Shown piece after piece: positions 17,935 to 25,198 of a stretch of DNA of 64,000 nucleotides. Made by a program: the position numbers and the translations under genes. Below the pieces are notes generated by a model. That model did no database searches and had not been told where the DNA came from. It saw nothing but the letters and a program-made list of their open reading frames with translations. Every line of letters starts with the position of its first letter. Position 1 is the first letter of the stretch. Source of the DNA: Chitinophaga lutea (GTDB lineage: Bacteria > Bacteroidota > Bacteroidia > Chitinophagales > Chitinophagaceae); assembly GCF_003813775.1 (NCBI RefSeq), contig NZ_RPDH01000002.1, positions 1,364,001-1,428,000 on the forward strand, read 5' to 3'.

Positions 17935-18120
17935 ATGGCACATGCAATTCCTCACGCCCCCGCTCATAGTTCCACGGGAACCCGACCGATGCTTACAGCA
18001 GCTGAAATCGCCTGGGGGCTTACCGCAGTGTTCGCCTGGCTGGGATGGCCATATCTGAGATCCTTTATCGTATGGTTATTGCAGACAATCTATGAGCTAT
18101 ATGTGCTGAATTTTTATTAA
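17935..18120 (+). CDS. Small single-span membrane protein
   Basis: 61 residues from the ATG at 17935. A short histidine/alanine-rich head is followed by one long hydrophobic stretch (about 26-55: TAVFAWLGWPYLRSFIVWLL). No family is recognised. It is followed within 17 bp by the next small gene and then PfkB, in the same direction, so it may be the leading cistron of that operon. No independent proof of expression beyond position and a sensible membrane helix. Confidence 0.55.
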   Translation: MAHAIPHAPAHSSTGTRPMLTAAEIAWGLTAVFAWLGWPYLRSFIVWLLQTIYELYVLNFY

Positions 18121-18137
18121 TTATTAAAATCTGCCTT

Positions 18138-18371
18138 ATGAAAGTCGAGCAATACCTGATACGCGTTACATATCAGGGCATATCACGGGAAATACCGGTT
18201 AAGATCGAGTTTAAAGGCGAGGAACATAAAATCAGCGTGGACCTAGACGGCACCGAAATTTGTTACGAAAGGGACGAGCATGACGGGCTTCGGGCCATCA
18301 ATCACCTGGAAGACTTCGATCCTGAACTTCTTTACCGGGTCGGTAAGGGGATTTTGGAACGCCGTCCATAA
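18138..18371 (+). CDS. Small conserved hypothetical protein
   Basis: 77 residues, acidic and soluble, rich in beta-prone segments (YLIRVTYQGISREIPVKIEF, then HKISVDLDGTEICYER) with a short C-terminal helix. It may be a small beta-barrel or an adaptor. It sits 17 bp after the small membrane protein gene and 15 bp before PfkB. The family is not recognised. Confidence 0.65.
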   Translation: MKVEQYLIRVTYQGISREIPVKIEFKGEEHKISVDLDGTEICYERDEHDGLRAINHLEDFDPELLYRVGKGILERRP

Positions 18372-18386
18372 AACGAAGACAGGAAT

Positions 18387-19325
18387 ATGCACAAAATACT
18401 GACGATCACTCTAAATCCGTCCGTTGACAAAAGTACGTCCGTTGCATCCCTGCAGCCGGACAAAAAACTGCGCTGCGCCGCTCCCATACTTGAGCCCGGT
18501 GGAGGGGGCATCAATGTGGCCAGGGTGCTCCACCGTTTCGGGGACAATGTGCTTCCCGTATTCTTTGCGGGCGGCCCCTGCGGAGACCAGTTCATTGGCT
18601 TGTTGAAAGCCGAAGGGCTCCCGGTTTCTCCGGTAGGCATCGCGGGCGCTACGAGAGAAAACCTTCATCTTACCGAAGAGGCCAGTGGCCGGCAATACCG
18701 TCTCGTAATGCCCGGCCCGGAAATTTCAGCCGATGAGCGGCAGGCCATTTTGAGGGTTATTGCCAGCCAGGCTAAAGGCGCCGGATTCATGGTGTTGAGC
18801 GGTAGTAACCCGGAAGGTATACCAGCGGCTTTTTTGGAACAATTGGCGAAAATCGCCAGACAGGAAAAAACTTTACTGGTAGCGGATATTTCCGGCGAAG
18901 GATTGAAACAGATCCTGAAGGCAGGCGTATACCTGATTAAACCCAACCTGGGCGAACTTGCCCGGCTTACCGGCAAAGAAGAATTGTCGGAAGCCGAAGC
19001 CATTGCAGCCTCCCGGGAAATCATTGCAGCTGGTGGCTCGGAAATCGTGGTCGTATCGATGGGAGCAGCCGGCGCCATTATGGTATCTGCACAGCAGGTA
19101 GAAAAAATCCAGGCTCCGGTGGTGAAAAAGCTCAGCACGGTTGGTGCGGGCGACAGTATGGTGGCCGGCATCGTGCATGCGCTCAGCAGAGGTTCCGACC
19201 ATCCCGACGCCGTGCGGTTCGGCATCGCCTGCGGCACGGCCGCCACCATGCGCGCCGGAACCGGCCTGTGCAGGAAGACTGATGCCGAGCATTTGTATCA
19301 ACTGCTACGGTCGGAAGAGAAATAA
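18387..19325 (+). CDS. PfkB-family sugar kinase (1-phosphofructokinase/6-phosphofructokinase II type)
   Basis: 312 residues of full family length. It has the N-terminal TLNPSVDKS, the substrate-binding GGGGINVARVLHRFG (PfkB signature 1 region), KPNLGELARLTG, and the C-terminal catalytic STVGAGDSMVAGIVHALSRG with the GAGDS anion hole and general-base aspartate. This pattern is closest to the PfkB/LacC/FruK branch that phosphorylates fructose-6-P, tagatose-6-P or fructose-1-P. A glycolytic kinase inside a USP/Hsp20 island recalls the dormancy regulons of mycobacteria. It is the third gene of its operon. Confidence 0.88.
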   Translation: MHKILTITLNPSVDKSTSVASLQPDKKLRCAAPILEPGGGGINVARVLHRFGDNVLPVFFAGGPCGDQFIGLLKAEGLPVSPVGIAGATRENLHLTEEASGRQYRLVMPGPEISADERQAILRVIASQAKGAGFMVLSGSNPEGIPAAFLEQLAKIARQEKTLLVADISGEGLKQILKAGVYLIKPNLGELARLTGKEELSEAEAIAASREIIAAGGSEIVVVSMGAAGAIMVSAQQVEKIQAPVVKKLSTVGAGDSMVAGIVHALSRGSDHPDAVRFGIACGTAATMRAGTGLCRKTDAEHLYQLLRSEEK

Positions 19326-19799
19326 CTCGTGCCAAACAAACCGGCATCGCGTGTTACAGAACGAGTTCTCCAAAACTTTTCATGCATTCTTTTTTCAGAC
19401 CCTCCTACGGGTCACAGCAACGTGCCATACGCCCCTTTCAATCCCTTTCGGGATCGCAGCAATTCGACGTGTTTAAAAGTCCGCTTCCAGCAGGGCTATC
19501 GGCTCTTGCACGAACAAAACCGACATGCCATTCGAGTTCCGATACCACCGATATTCCGGGGTAATACATCCTTCCCCGTTTCATTGACCATCCACAAAAG
19601 TCCTTTCAGTCCCGGTGCGATAGCCTCACCCATGGGGCAGAAAGGCAGCTCACTGAAACACAGGCCAAACATACCTAAGGCAACCACTGACGCAGGTTGA
19701 CGACAATCATAACAACGGCATCTTATTGTCATTTTTCCCGGCAAACACCTTCGGTAATATTACAGTGTCAATTCATTTTATCACCTCAAATATTTAAAA
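19326..19799. other. Gap before hsp20 with small hairpins, no gene seen
   Basis: A 474-bp stretch with several open frames, none protein-like. It has two short hairpins (GACCC/GGGTC at 19398-19413; ATCCC/GGGAT at 19441-19454) and an FNR-like palindrome at 19698-19709. The last 60 bp before the hsp20 ATG are very AT-rich, as expected for a promoter/leader. The middle could be the relic of a lost gene. Confidence 0.5.
19698..19709. promoter_or_regulatory. FNR/CRP-like palindrome TGAC-N4-ATCA, site 5 of 7
   Basis: TGACGACAATCA, centred about 96 bp upstream of the hsp20 ATG. A longer inverted pair, GACAAT/ATTGTC, overlaps it and ends near 19735. Confidence 0.5.
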
Positions 19800-20240
19800 A
19801 TGAAATCACTTTCTTTATCGAAACATCGTAGCGGCTTCCCTTCATTTTGGGAAGACTTCTTCCCCGACTGGCTGGAATTCAATGGTAACAAACAGACTCC
19901 TTTCCTGACCATGCCGGCAGTAAATATCGAAGAAGGAAAAGATCACTTCAGCATCTCGATGGCTGTGCCGGGCATGCAGAAAGACGATTTTAAAATCGAG
20001 GTAACCGGAAATGAGCTGTCGATCAGCGCGGAAAAAGAAACCTCGAATGAAGACAAGTCAAAGAAGTTTACCAAACAGGAATACAATTACAGCAGCTTTT
20101 CCCGCTCATTCACACTGCCCGGCAGCATACTCGCCGATCAGATCAATGCCGCATATACGGACGGCGTACTGAAATTAAAGCTCCCTAAAAAGAAAGAGGC
20201 GCAGACAGAAGCTCCCAACCTGAAAGTAAAGGTGAATTAG
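19800..20240 (+). CDS. Small heat-shock protein, Hsp20/alpha-crystallin family
   Basis: 146 residues. The alpha-crystallin domain spans about 40-135: it begins PAVNIEEGKDHFSISMAVPG, has the conserved AVPGMQKDDFKIEV turn, and a C-terminal ADGVLKL-type motif seen here as YTDGVLKLKLPKK. The N-terminus has the usual SFWEDFFPDW aromatic segment. It is an ATP-independent holdase that keeps unfolding proteins soluble. It is followed by a USP gene after a 192-bp gap and is probably part of the island's stress response, because it has one of the shared palindromes upstream. Confidence 0.95.
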   Translation: MKSLSLSKHRSGFPSFWEDFFPDWLEFNGNKQTPFLTMPAVNIEEGKDHFSISMAVPGMQKDDFKIEVTGNELSISAEKETSNEDKSKKFTKQEYNYSSFSRSFTLPGSILADQINAAYTDGVLKLKLPKKKEAQTEAPNLKVKVN

Positions 20241-20432
20241 CTGCCAGCGCATGCAAAGTCCGATAATATTTGCATCACAAAATCCAACTGGGAGCCCTAT
20301 GATGTATGAGCACCAACGCCGGCACGGTCGTCACCAGCCGCATTCATGCGCGGGCATGCCCGTCCGGCGTTACCATGAATTATCTCCTGTCTCCGGTTTT
20401 CCCATTCAGCTGAACTATCATAAACAATCGTC

Positions 20433-21257
20433 ATGAAAAAAGTACTACTTGCCTTTGACGGCACCAATTTTTCGCAGGGCGCTTTCGAATTCGCAAAGCG
20501 CCTGAACGAACAGGAACCGATTTTACTGGTGGGTTCCTTCCTTCCGCAAATCGAAATCTCTTCCAGCTGGTCGTACGCCGCCGGCAGCATGGGCGTCGTG
20601 ATGCCCTTGGTGGAAGATTTCAATTCCGCGGTGATCGAAAACAATGTAGCGCAGTTCGAATCACTATGCGGCAAACACGGCATCGAATGCAGGGTTCATA
20701 CCTTCCCATATGACCTGGCCATCCCGGAACTCCGGAAAGAATCCCGGTTTGCGGACCTGCTGGTGCTGGGAGGCGAATCCTTTTATCACCAGCTGGGGTT
20801 CGAAAAACCGAACGAATACCTCCGCATGATGGTGCAGGACGCCGAATGTCCCGTAGTGGTCACACCCGAGCAATTTACATTCCCGCAAAGTGTGGTGCTG
20901 GCCTACGATGGCAGTGACGACGCGGTATATGCCATTAAAAATTTCGCATACCTCTTTCCGCATTTGGCCCAGCTCGACACAACCCTGGTGCACGCCACAA
21001 CAAAAAAACACGCCCGTATGCCGGACGCGGAATATATCACGGAGCTTGTGGCAAGGCATTACCCCCGGCTGACGGTCAGGGAACTGGAAGATACCCCAAG
21101 GCGGCTGTTCGGGAAATGGCTGGCGGACATGCCCGACCCCATTGTGGTGAGTGGCGCTTATGGCCGTTCCGACATTTCAATGATGTTCCGCCAAAGTTTT
21201 GCCGCCGAGATCATCAGCGAGCATAAACTTCCCCTTTTCATCGCCCACCGCGCATAA
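20433..21257 (+). CDS. Universal stress protein, tandem UspA domains (USP-3)
   Basis: 274 residues with two UspA domains (1-145, 148-274). The first opens MKKVLLAFDGTNFSQGAFEF. The C-terminal loop is GAYGRSDISMMFRQS, with glutamine where USP-1 has the last ATP-motif glycine. It is more divergent from USP-2 and USP-5 than they are from each other. I found no TGAY-N4-RTCA site in the 192 bp before it, so it may be read through from hsp20. A 7-bp inverted pair (ATGCAAA/TTTGCAT) lies in that gap. The deacetylase-like relic follows after 9 bp. Confidence 0.9.
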   Translation: MKKVLLAFDGTNFSQGAFEFAKRLNEQEPILLVGSFLPQIEISSSWSYAAGSMGVVMPLVEDFNSAVIENNVAQFESLCGKHGIECRVHTFPYDLAIPELRKESRFADLLVLGGESFYHQLGFEKPNEYLRMMVQDAECPVVVTPEQFTFPQSVVLAYDGSDDAVYAIKNFAYLFPHLAQLDTTLVHATTKKHARMPDAEYITELVARHYPRLTVRELEDTPRRLFGKWLADMPDPIVVSGAYGRSDISMMFRQSFAAEIISEHKLPLFIAHRA

Positions 21258-21266
21258 CAACATTTC

Positions 21267-21993
21267 ATGTGGTTTGTATTATTCACCATGATGGCTGTCC
21301 GGTCCGAATTGCAGCAACAGTTCCGCCAGGTGCCCGTGCTATGTTATCACCACATAACTGCAGATAACGAACAGCCTTCATCCGTGCTTTTCATTCAAAA
21401 AGACAACTTCCAAAAGCAGTTGCAGGCACTTGCCGACAGCGGATACCGGCATATCAGTCCTGATGATCTGTATAGTTGCCTGCAACAGGGAAAAGCGCCC
21501 CCTCCAAAATCCATCATCATCACGTTCGACGATTCGCATGCGGGGCATTTTTCAATAGCCGCGCCCATTCTCGAACAGGCTGGATTCAGGGGCGTTTTTT
21601 TTTATAATGACCGTCACCATCGGCAAAAAAGGATACTTGTCGGCCCGTGAAATAAATGCCCTACATCAGCAGGGACATACTATCGGCAGCCATACCTGGG
21701 ATCATCCGCGTATCCAGGGTGAAGATAGCCTGCCCGATGCGAACCGGCAGCTCCGTCAATCGAAAGCGACCCTGGAAAAAATTACAGGGGCACCGGTTAC
21801 CTGTCTGGCCTATCCATTCGGCTCGTGGAACGAAGCGACCGTTTCACAACTTCAAAAGGCAGGTTTCCACCTCGCTTTTCAACTCTCTTCCAGGAGGGCG
21901 AGCAGACTCCCGCAATACACGATCAGGCGCATAATGGTAGATGGAAGGTGGCAGGGGCAACGCTTGCTGGCAGCTATCCGTCAGTCCTTCTAG
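21267..21993 (+). pseudogene. Polysaccharide deacetylase (NodB/CE4) broken by a one-base insertion
   Basis: Two overlapping frames (21267-21650 and 21607-21993) together make one CE4 enzyme of about 241 residues. The first frame has PVLCYHHI and the metal-binding TFDDSHAGH. The second has SHTWDHP (motif 2, zinc histidines) and YPFGSWNE (motif 3). The break is at a run of nine T residues (21595-21603); eight would keep a single frame reading GVFFIMTVTIG. Both parts look otherwise intact, so the change is recent, a phase-variable slip, or a sequencing error. Intact CE4 enzymes remove N- or O-acetyl groups from cell-surface polysaccharide or peptidoglycan. It follows USP-3 after 9 bp. Confidence 0.85.
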
Positions 21994-22091
21994 CCCAAAA
22001 CCATGGCTACGGGCAACAAAAATTCCCTGCCGTTTGGCTTATCCGGCCCACATGCCCGTCAATGTAAAATATATGTTAACCTGGTGCAACT

Positions 22092-22119
22092 ATTACTGTC
22101 ACTTGACGGTAATTTACCG
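22092..22119. promoter_or_regulatory. Overlapping palindromes upstream of the receiver-Crp regulator
   Basis: Nine-base arms ATTACTGTC/GACGGTAAT (one mismatch) separated by ACTT at 22092-22113 overlap a second perfect palindrome, CGGTAA-T-TTACCG, at 22107-22119. They lie about 100 bp before the regulator start and do not fit TGAY-N4-RTCA. They may be an autoregulatory or separate operator. Confidence 0.4.
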
Positions 22120-22209
22120 GACATTTCCTAGTTTTATAAAAACAGAACAGCATAGGACAAATATTGCCTGGATATCCCTGCATCAGGCTCCGCCTTATTT
22201 CTTACTCCC

Positions 22210-23271
22210 ATGCAAGCAACAATTCTGGTAGTTGACGATGCCCGGGATGAGCGGGAAAACATCTCCGAAATGCTGGAGATGGCCGGGTACCGCGTGTTAA
22301 CAGGTTCCAATGGCCTGGAGGCCGTGCGTATCGCCCTGGAAAACAAACCTGATTTAATCATCTGCGATATCGGCCTTCCGAAGCTGGATGGATTTGGCGT
22401 TCTTCACCTGCTGCAACGAAAAGAAGGTACGGGTGACGTACCGTTTATTTTTTTGTCGGCCCGAACTGAGCGGTCTTATGTGAGAAAAGGCATGGAAATG
22501 GGAGCAGACGATTATATCGCAAAACCTTTCGACCCCGCCGAACTGCTGCATGCAATTGCGACGCGGTTAAAAAGAAGCAGGCAGCTGCAGCAGGATTTCA
22601 CCAACGGTTCTTCCGGCGCGCAATTGCCACAACCCGCGGCTACCACTAAAGAACTGATTGATACTCTCCTACAAAACAGGAATACAAATAAATTCAGAAA
22701 AAATGAGCATATCTATTCCATGGGAAACCACCCTGCCTACCTGTTCTTCGTGCTGGCAGGGGTGATTAAGACCTGCCGGTTCAACGACAGCGCCAAACAG
22801 ATCATCACACATATTTACAATGAAGGCGATTTTCTCGGGTATCCGGCATTACTCCAAAACGTTCCCTATGCTGATGACGCAGAGGCCCTTTCTGATTGTG
22901 AAATATCGCTGATCCCCCGTTCCGAATTTGAATCGCTTGTATACCGCAATATAGGGGTCATGAGGATTTTCCTGAAAATGCTGACCGCCAATGCCGACGA
23001 AAACGATTCTCACCTGCTCAGCCTGGCCTATAGCTCACTTCGTAAAAAAGTGGCCGAAGCGCTATTGTTCCTGGACAGGAAATACAATTCCCGGCAATTG
23101 CCCGGTTTCAGTATCGACATCGGGAGAGATACCATTGCGGCCCTGGCCGGTGTCACAAAAGAATCCATCATCAGAACCCTTGCTGAATTCAGGGATGAGC
23201 GCCTTATTTCCGTTTCCGCAGGGTCTATCCATGTCACCGACCGGAAAAAGCTGGAACGGATGATCAACTAA
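22210..23271 (+). CDS. Response regulator: receiver domain fused to Crp/Fnr-type DNA-binding protein
   Basis: 353 residues. Residues 1-122 are a receiver domain with acidic D9/D10, phospho-acceptor D53 (ICDIGLPKLDG) and K105 in AKPF. Residues about 145-260 are a cyclic-nucleotide-type beta-barrel (YLFFVLAGVIKTCR, EGDFLGYPALL) and about 265-345 a Crp winged helix (DTIAALAGVTKESIIRTLAEF). In the recognition helix, E318 and R322 match the E and R that contact the TGA core in CRP and FNR. Only three cysteines are present, not the FNR cluster set, so oxygen sensing by Fe-S is unlikely; phosphorylation by an unlinked kinase is expected. It is the best candidate to read the island's shared palindromes. 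Confidence 0.92.
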   Translation: MQATILVVDDARDERENISEMLEMAGYRVLTGSNGLEAVRIALENKPDLIICDIGLPKLDGFGVLHLLQRKEGTGDVPFIFLSARTERSYVRKGMEMGADDYIAKPFDPAELLHAIATRLKRSRQLQQDFTNGSSGAQLPQPAATTKELIDTLLQNRNTNKFRKNEHIYSMGNHPAYLFFVLAGVIKTCRFNDSAKQIITHIYNEGDFLGYPALLQNVPYADDAEALSDCEISLIPRSEFESLVYRNIGVMRIFLKMLTANADENDSHLLSLAYSSLRKKVAEALLFLDRKYNSRQLPGFSIDIGRDTIAALAGVTKESIIRTLAEFRDERLISVSAGSIHVTDRKKLERMIN

Positions 23272-23325
23272 GCCCCGGCTCGCTGGCCGGTTCCATCCGT
23301 CTTACATCAACATCACCGCCCCTGT

Positions 23326-23337
23326 TGACTGTGGTCA
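23326..23337. promoter_or_regulatory. FNR/CRP-like palindrome TGAC-N4-GTCA, site 6 of 7
   Basis: TGACTGTGGTCA, flanked T and T, centred about 50 bp before the USP-4 start, closer than at the other sites. Confidence 0.6.
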
Positions 23338-23381
23338 TTGTAAAAGCTTCGCAATCACCGTAACTTTTATAAAACATTCTT

Positions 23382-24221
23382 ATGAAAAAGGTGCTTTTCC
23401 TCTCTGACGCGTTTAAATTGAACAGTGGCGCAATCGATTTTGCAGCATATATCTGCAACCTTCGGCACAGCAGCCTTACCGGTTTGTTCCTGGGTGATTC
23501 GGAATCGAACCACCGGCCAGAGCCAGTGCTGCGTGAAAACATTATATGCAGCGGCATTCCCTATTCAGACGACCGGCCGCTGGCGGAACAGAAACTGGAA
23601 TGTATACAAAAGAACCTTGCGCGTTTCGAATACGCCTGCGATACCCGTGAAATACCACAGGAACATATACTGATCGTAGACCATCCCCTGGAAAGGATAC
23701 TGCTGGAATGCCGGTATGCAGACCTGCTGCTGATAGACCCGGAACTGGCCTTTTCCGAAAAAGTGAGTGGAATTTCGGGACAAATCGTTCATCACCTGCT
23801 GAAGGATGCAGAATGCCCGGTGATCGTAATGCCGGATCATTTCGAAAAACTCGACGAAATTGTTTTCGCGTACGATGGCAGCGCGTCTTCGGTATTCGCC
23901 ATCAAACAGTTTACCAATACATTTCCGCGATTGGGAGACCGGAAAGTTTCTGTGATCACCGCACATGACGACAAGCTGGTGCCACTGGTAGAGAAACTGA
24001 AAATGAAAAGCTGGCTGGAACAGCATTACTCACTCATCACATTTCACAGCTTTGAAGGAGACAGCCGCAGCGAGATCGTGAAATTCGTATTGGGCAAGAA
24101 AAATATCATTGTTATAATGGGAGCGTTCGGCCACCACGGATGGCAGGAAGTTTTCTCCACCAGTCATGCCGAACCACTGGTAAGATACATATCGAAAGCC
24201 CTTTTTCTCAGCCACCGGTGA
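23382..24221 (+). CDS. Universal stress protein, tandem UspA domains (USP-4), divergent
   Basis: 279 residues. The two-domain layout is clear (MKKVLFLSDAFKLNSGAIDF at the start; a second domain from about 150 with LDEIVFAYDGSASSVFAIKQ). The C-terminal loop GAFGHHGWQEVFSTS has lost the ATP-binding pattern, so it is probably a non-ATP-binding USP. The AECPVIVMPDHF segment is shared with the other USPs of the island. It directly follows the receiver-Crp regulator (110-bp gap with its own palindrome) and converges on USP-5. Confidence 0.88.
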   Translation: MKKVLFLSDAFKLNSGAIDFAAYICNLRHSSLTGLFLGDSESNHRPEPVLRENIICSGIPYSDDRPLAEQKLECIQKNLARFEYACDTREIPQEHILIVDHPLERILLECRYADLLLIDPELAFSEKVSGISGQIVHHLLKDAECPVIVMPDHFEKLDEIVFAYDGSASSVFAIKQFTNTFPRLGDRKVSVITAHDDKLVPLVEKLKMKSWLEQHYSLITFHSFEGDSRSEIVKFVLGKKNIIVIMGAFGHHGWQEVFSTSHAEPLVRYISKALFLSHR

Positions 24222-24264
24222 GAATGTCGCCACTTCCTGGCGGCACCCTCTTTTCCAGATCACT

Positions 24265-25101
24265 TTACAGATGCGTAATAAATAACGGAATATCAGCCGT
24301 GCGGAGAATGCTATCCGCATCGCTACGGTGAAAGAACCGCGACAGGCTACTTCGCCCGTAAGCACCGAAGGTCATCACGGCATTTTTATGATGGATGGCG
24401 ATCAGCTGTAACTCTGCAGACGGGGTACCGACCAGATTCCTGTACGTCACTCTGTCATAGTGATGCTGAAGATAGTCCTTCAAAAGATCGCCGCTCGGCA
24501 ACGTTTTGTCGTCACCTTCTTCCACGTATACCACTTCAACCGGCACCTCCGACAAATCATCAAAAACCTGCGAAAATTGTCTGATCGCATAGCTCGAAGA
24601 AAGTGTCCCGTTGTAGGTAAATATTATTTCCCGGATATGCTGAACAACTTCCGGCACGACCATCACCGGGCACTCGGCCTCGGCCAGCAGGTCTTTCACG
24701 AATTTGGGCGGATTAGTGTCATGCAACCAGCCTAAAGTGGTCGTATTGCGAACCAGCAACAGATCTGCAAGCCTGCTTTCGGCAATACATTCGGTCGCGG
24801 AAGCATTTCTGGGTACATGCACATTTACATCGTCGCCATTATCCCGGTAAAACTCGATCAGCCGCTTTTTATTTTTATCGGCCGTAAGTTGCCGGGTCTC
24901 CAGAACCTGTGCAAACATGGCATCGTAGGTCGCATCTTCGACAGACGACCGGCCGGACGCTGCCGAAAACCTCTCTTCAAACAGATTTTCCAGGAACAGG
25001 ACGGTCAATTCGCCCCTGGCCGTATTCGCCAGGTACTTATAACTTCTGAGCTCATCTTCCGTAAAACTGAATGCATCTACGGCTGCGATTATTTTTTTCA
25101 T
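24265..25101 (-). CDS. Universal stress protein, tandem UspA domains (USP-5), paralogue of USP-2
   Basis: 278 residues from the ATG at 25101 (MKKIIAAVDAFSF); a start 21 bp earlier would overlap the promoter region and lacks support. It is strongly similar to USP-2 along its length, including the ending FHRSDAD...LPIFITHP-type tail (here IPLFITHL), and like USP-2 it has arginine in place of the last ATP-motif glycine. Because both gene and upstream site spacing (76.5 bp from palindrome centre to ATG) match USP-2, the two look like a duplicated gene with its promoter. Confidence 0.92.
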   Translation of the reverse strand: MKKIIAAVDAFSFTEDELRSYKYLANTARGELTVLFLENLFEERFSAASGRSSVEDATYDAMFAQVLETRQLTADKNKKRLIEFYRDNGDDVNVHVPRNASATECIAESRLADLLLVRNTTTLGWLHDTNPPKFVKDLLAEAECPVMVVPEVVQHIREIIFTYNGTLSSSYAIRQFSQVFDDLSEVPVEVVYVEEGDDKTLPSGDLLKDYLQHHYDRVTYRNLVGTPSAELQLIAIHHKNAVMTFGAYGRSSLSRFFHRSDADSILRTADIPLFITHL

Positions 25102-25171
25102 ACCATTATAATTTACTTCCAATTTACATGACTGCTACCCCCTGGAGAATGACTTCAGCAGGGTACCCGGA

Positions 25172-25183
25172 TGATCGGTGTCA
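25172..25183. promoter_or_regulatory. FNR/CRP-like palindrome TGAT-N4-GTCA, site 7 of 7
   Basis: TGATCGGTGTCA lies between the lipoprotein stop and the USP-5 start, centred 76.5 bp from the ATG at 25101. Confidence 0.55.
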
Positions 25184-25198
25184 CTTCCCCTGCAGTTG

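Noticed and set aside
19329..19700. Plus-strand frame of 123 codons before hsp20
   Set aside because: Proline/serine/arginine-rich without a domain; two other frames look equally random. Kept as a gap.
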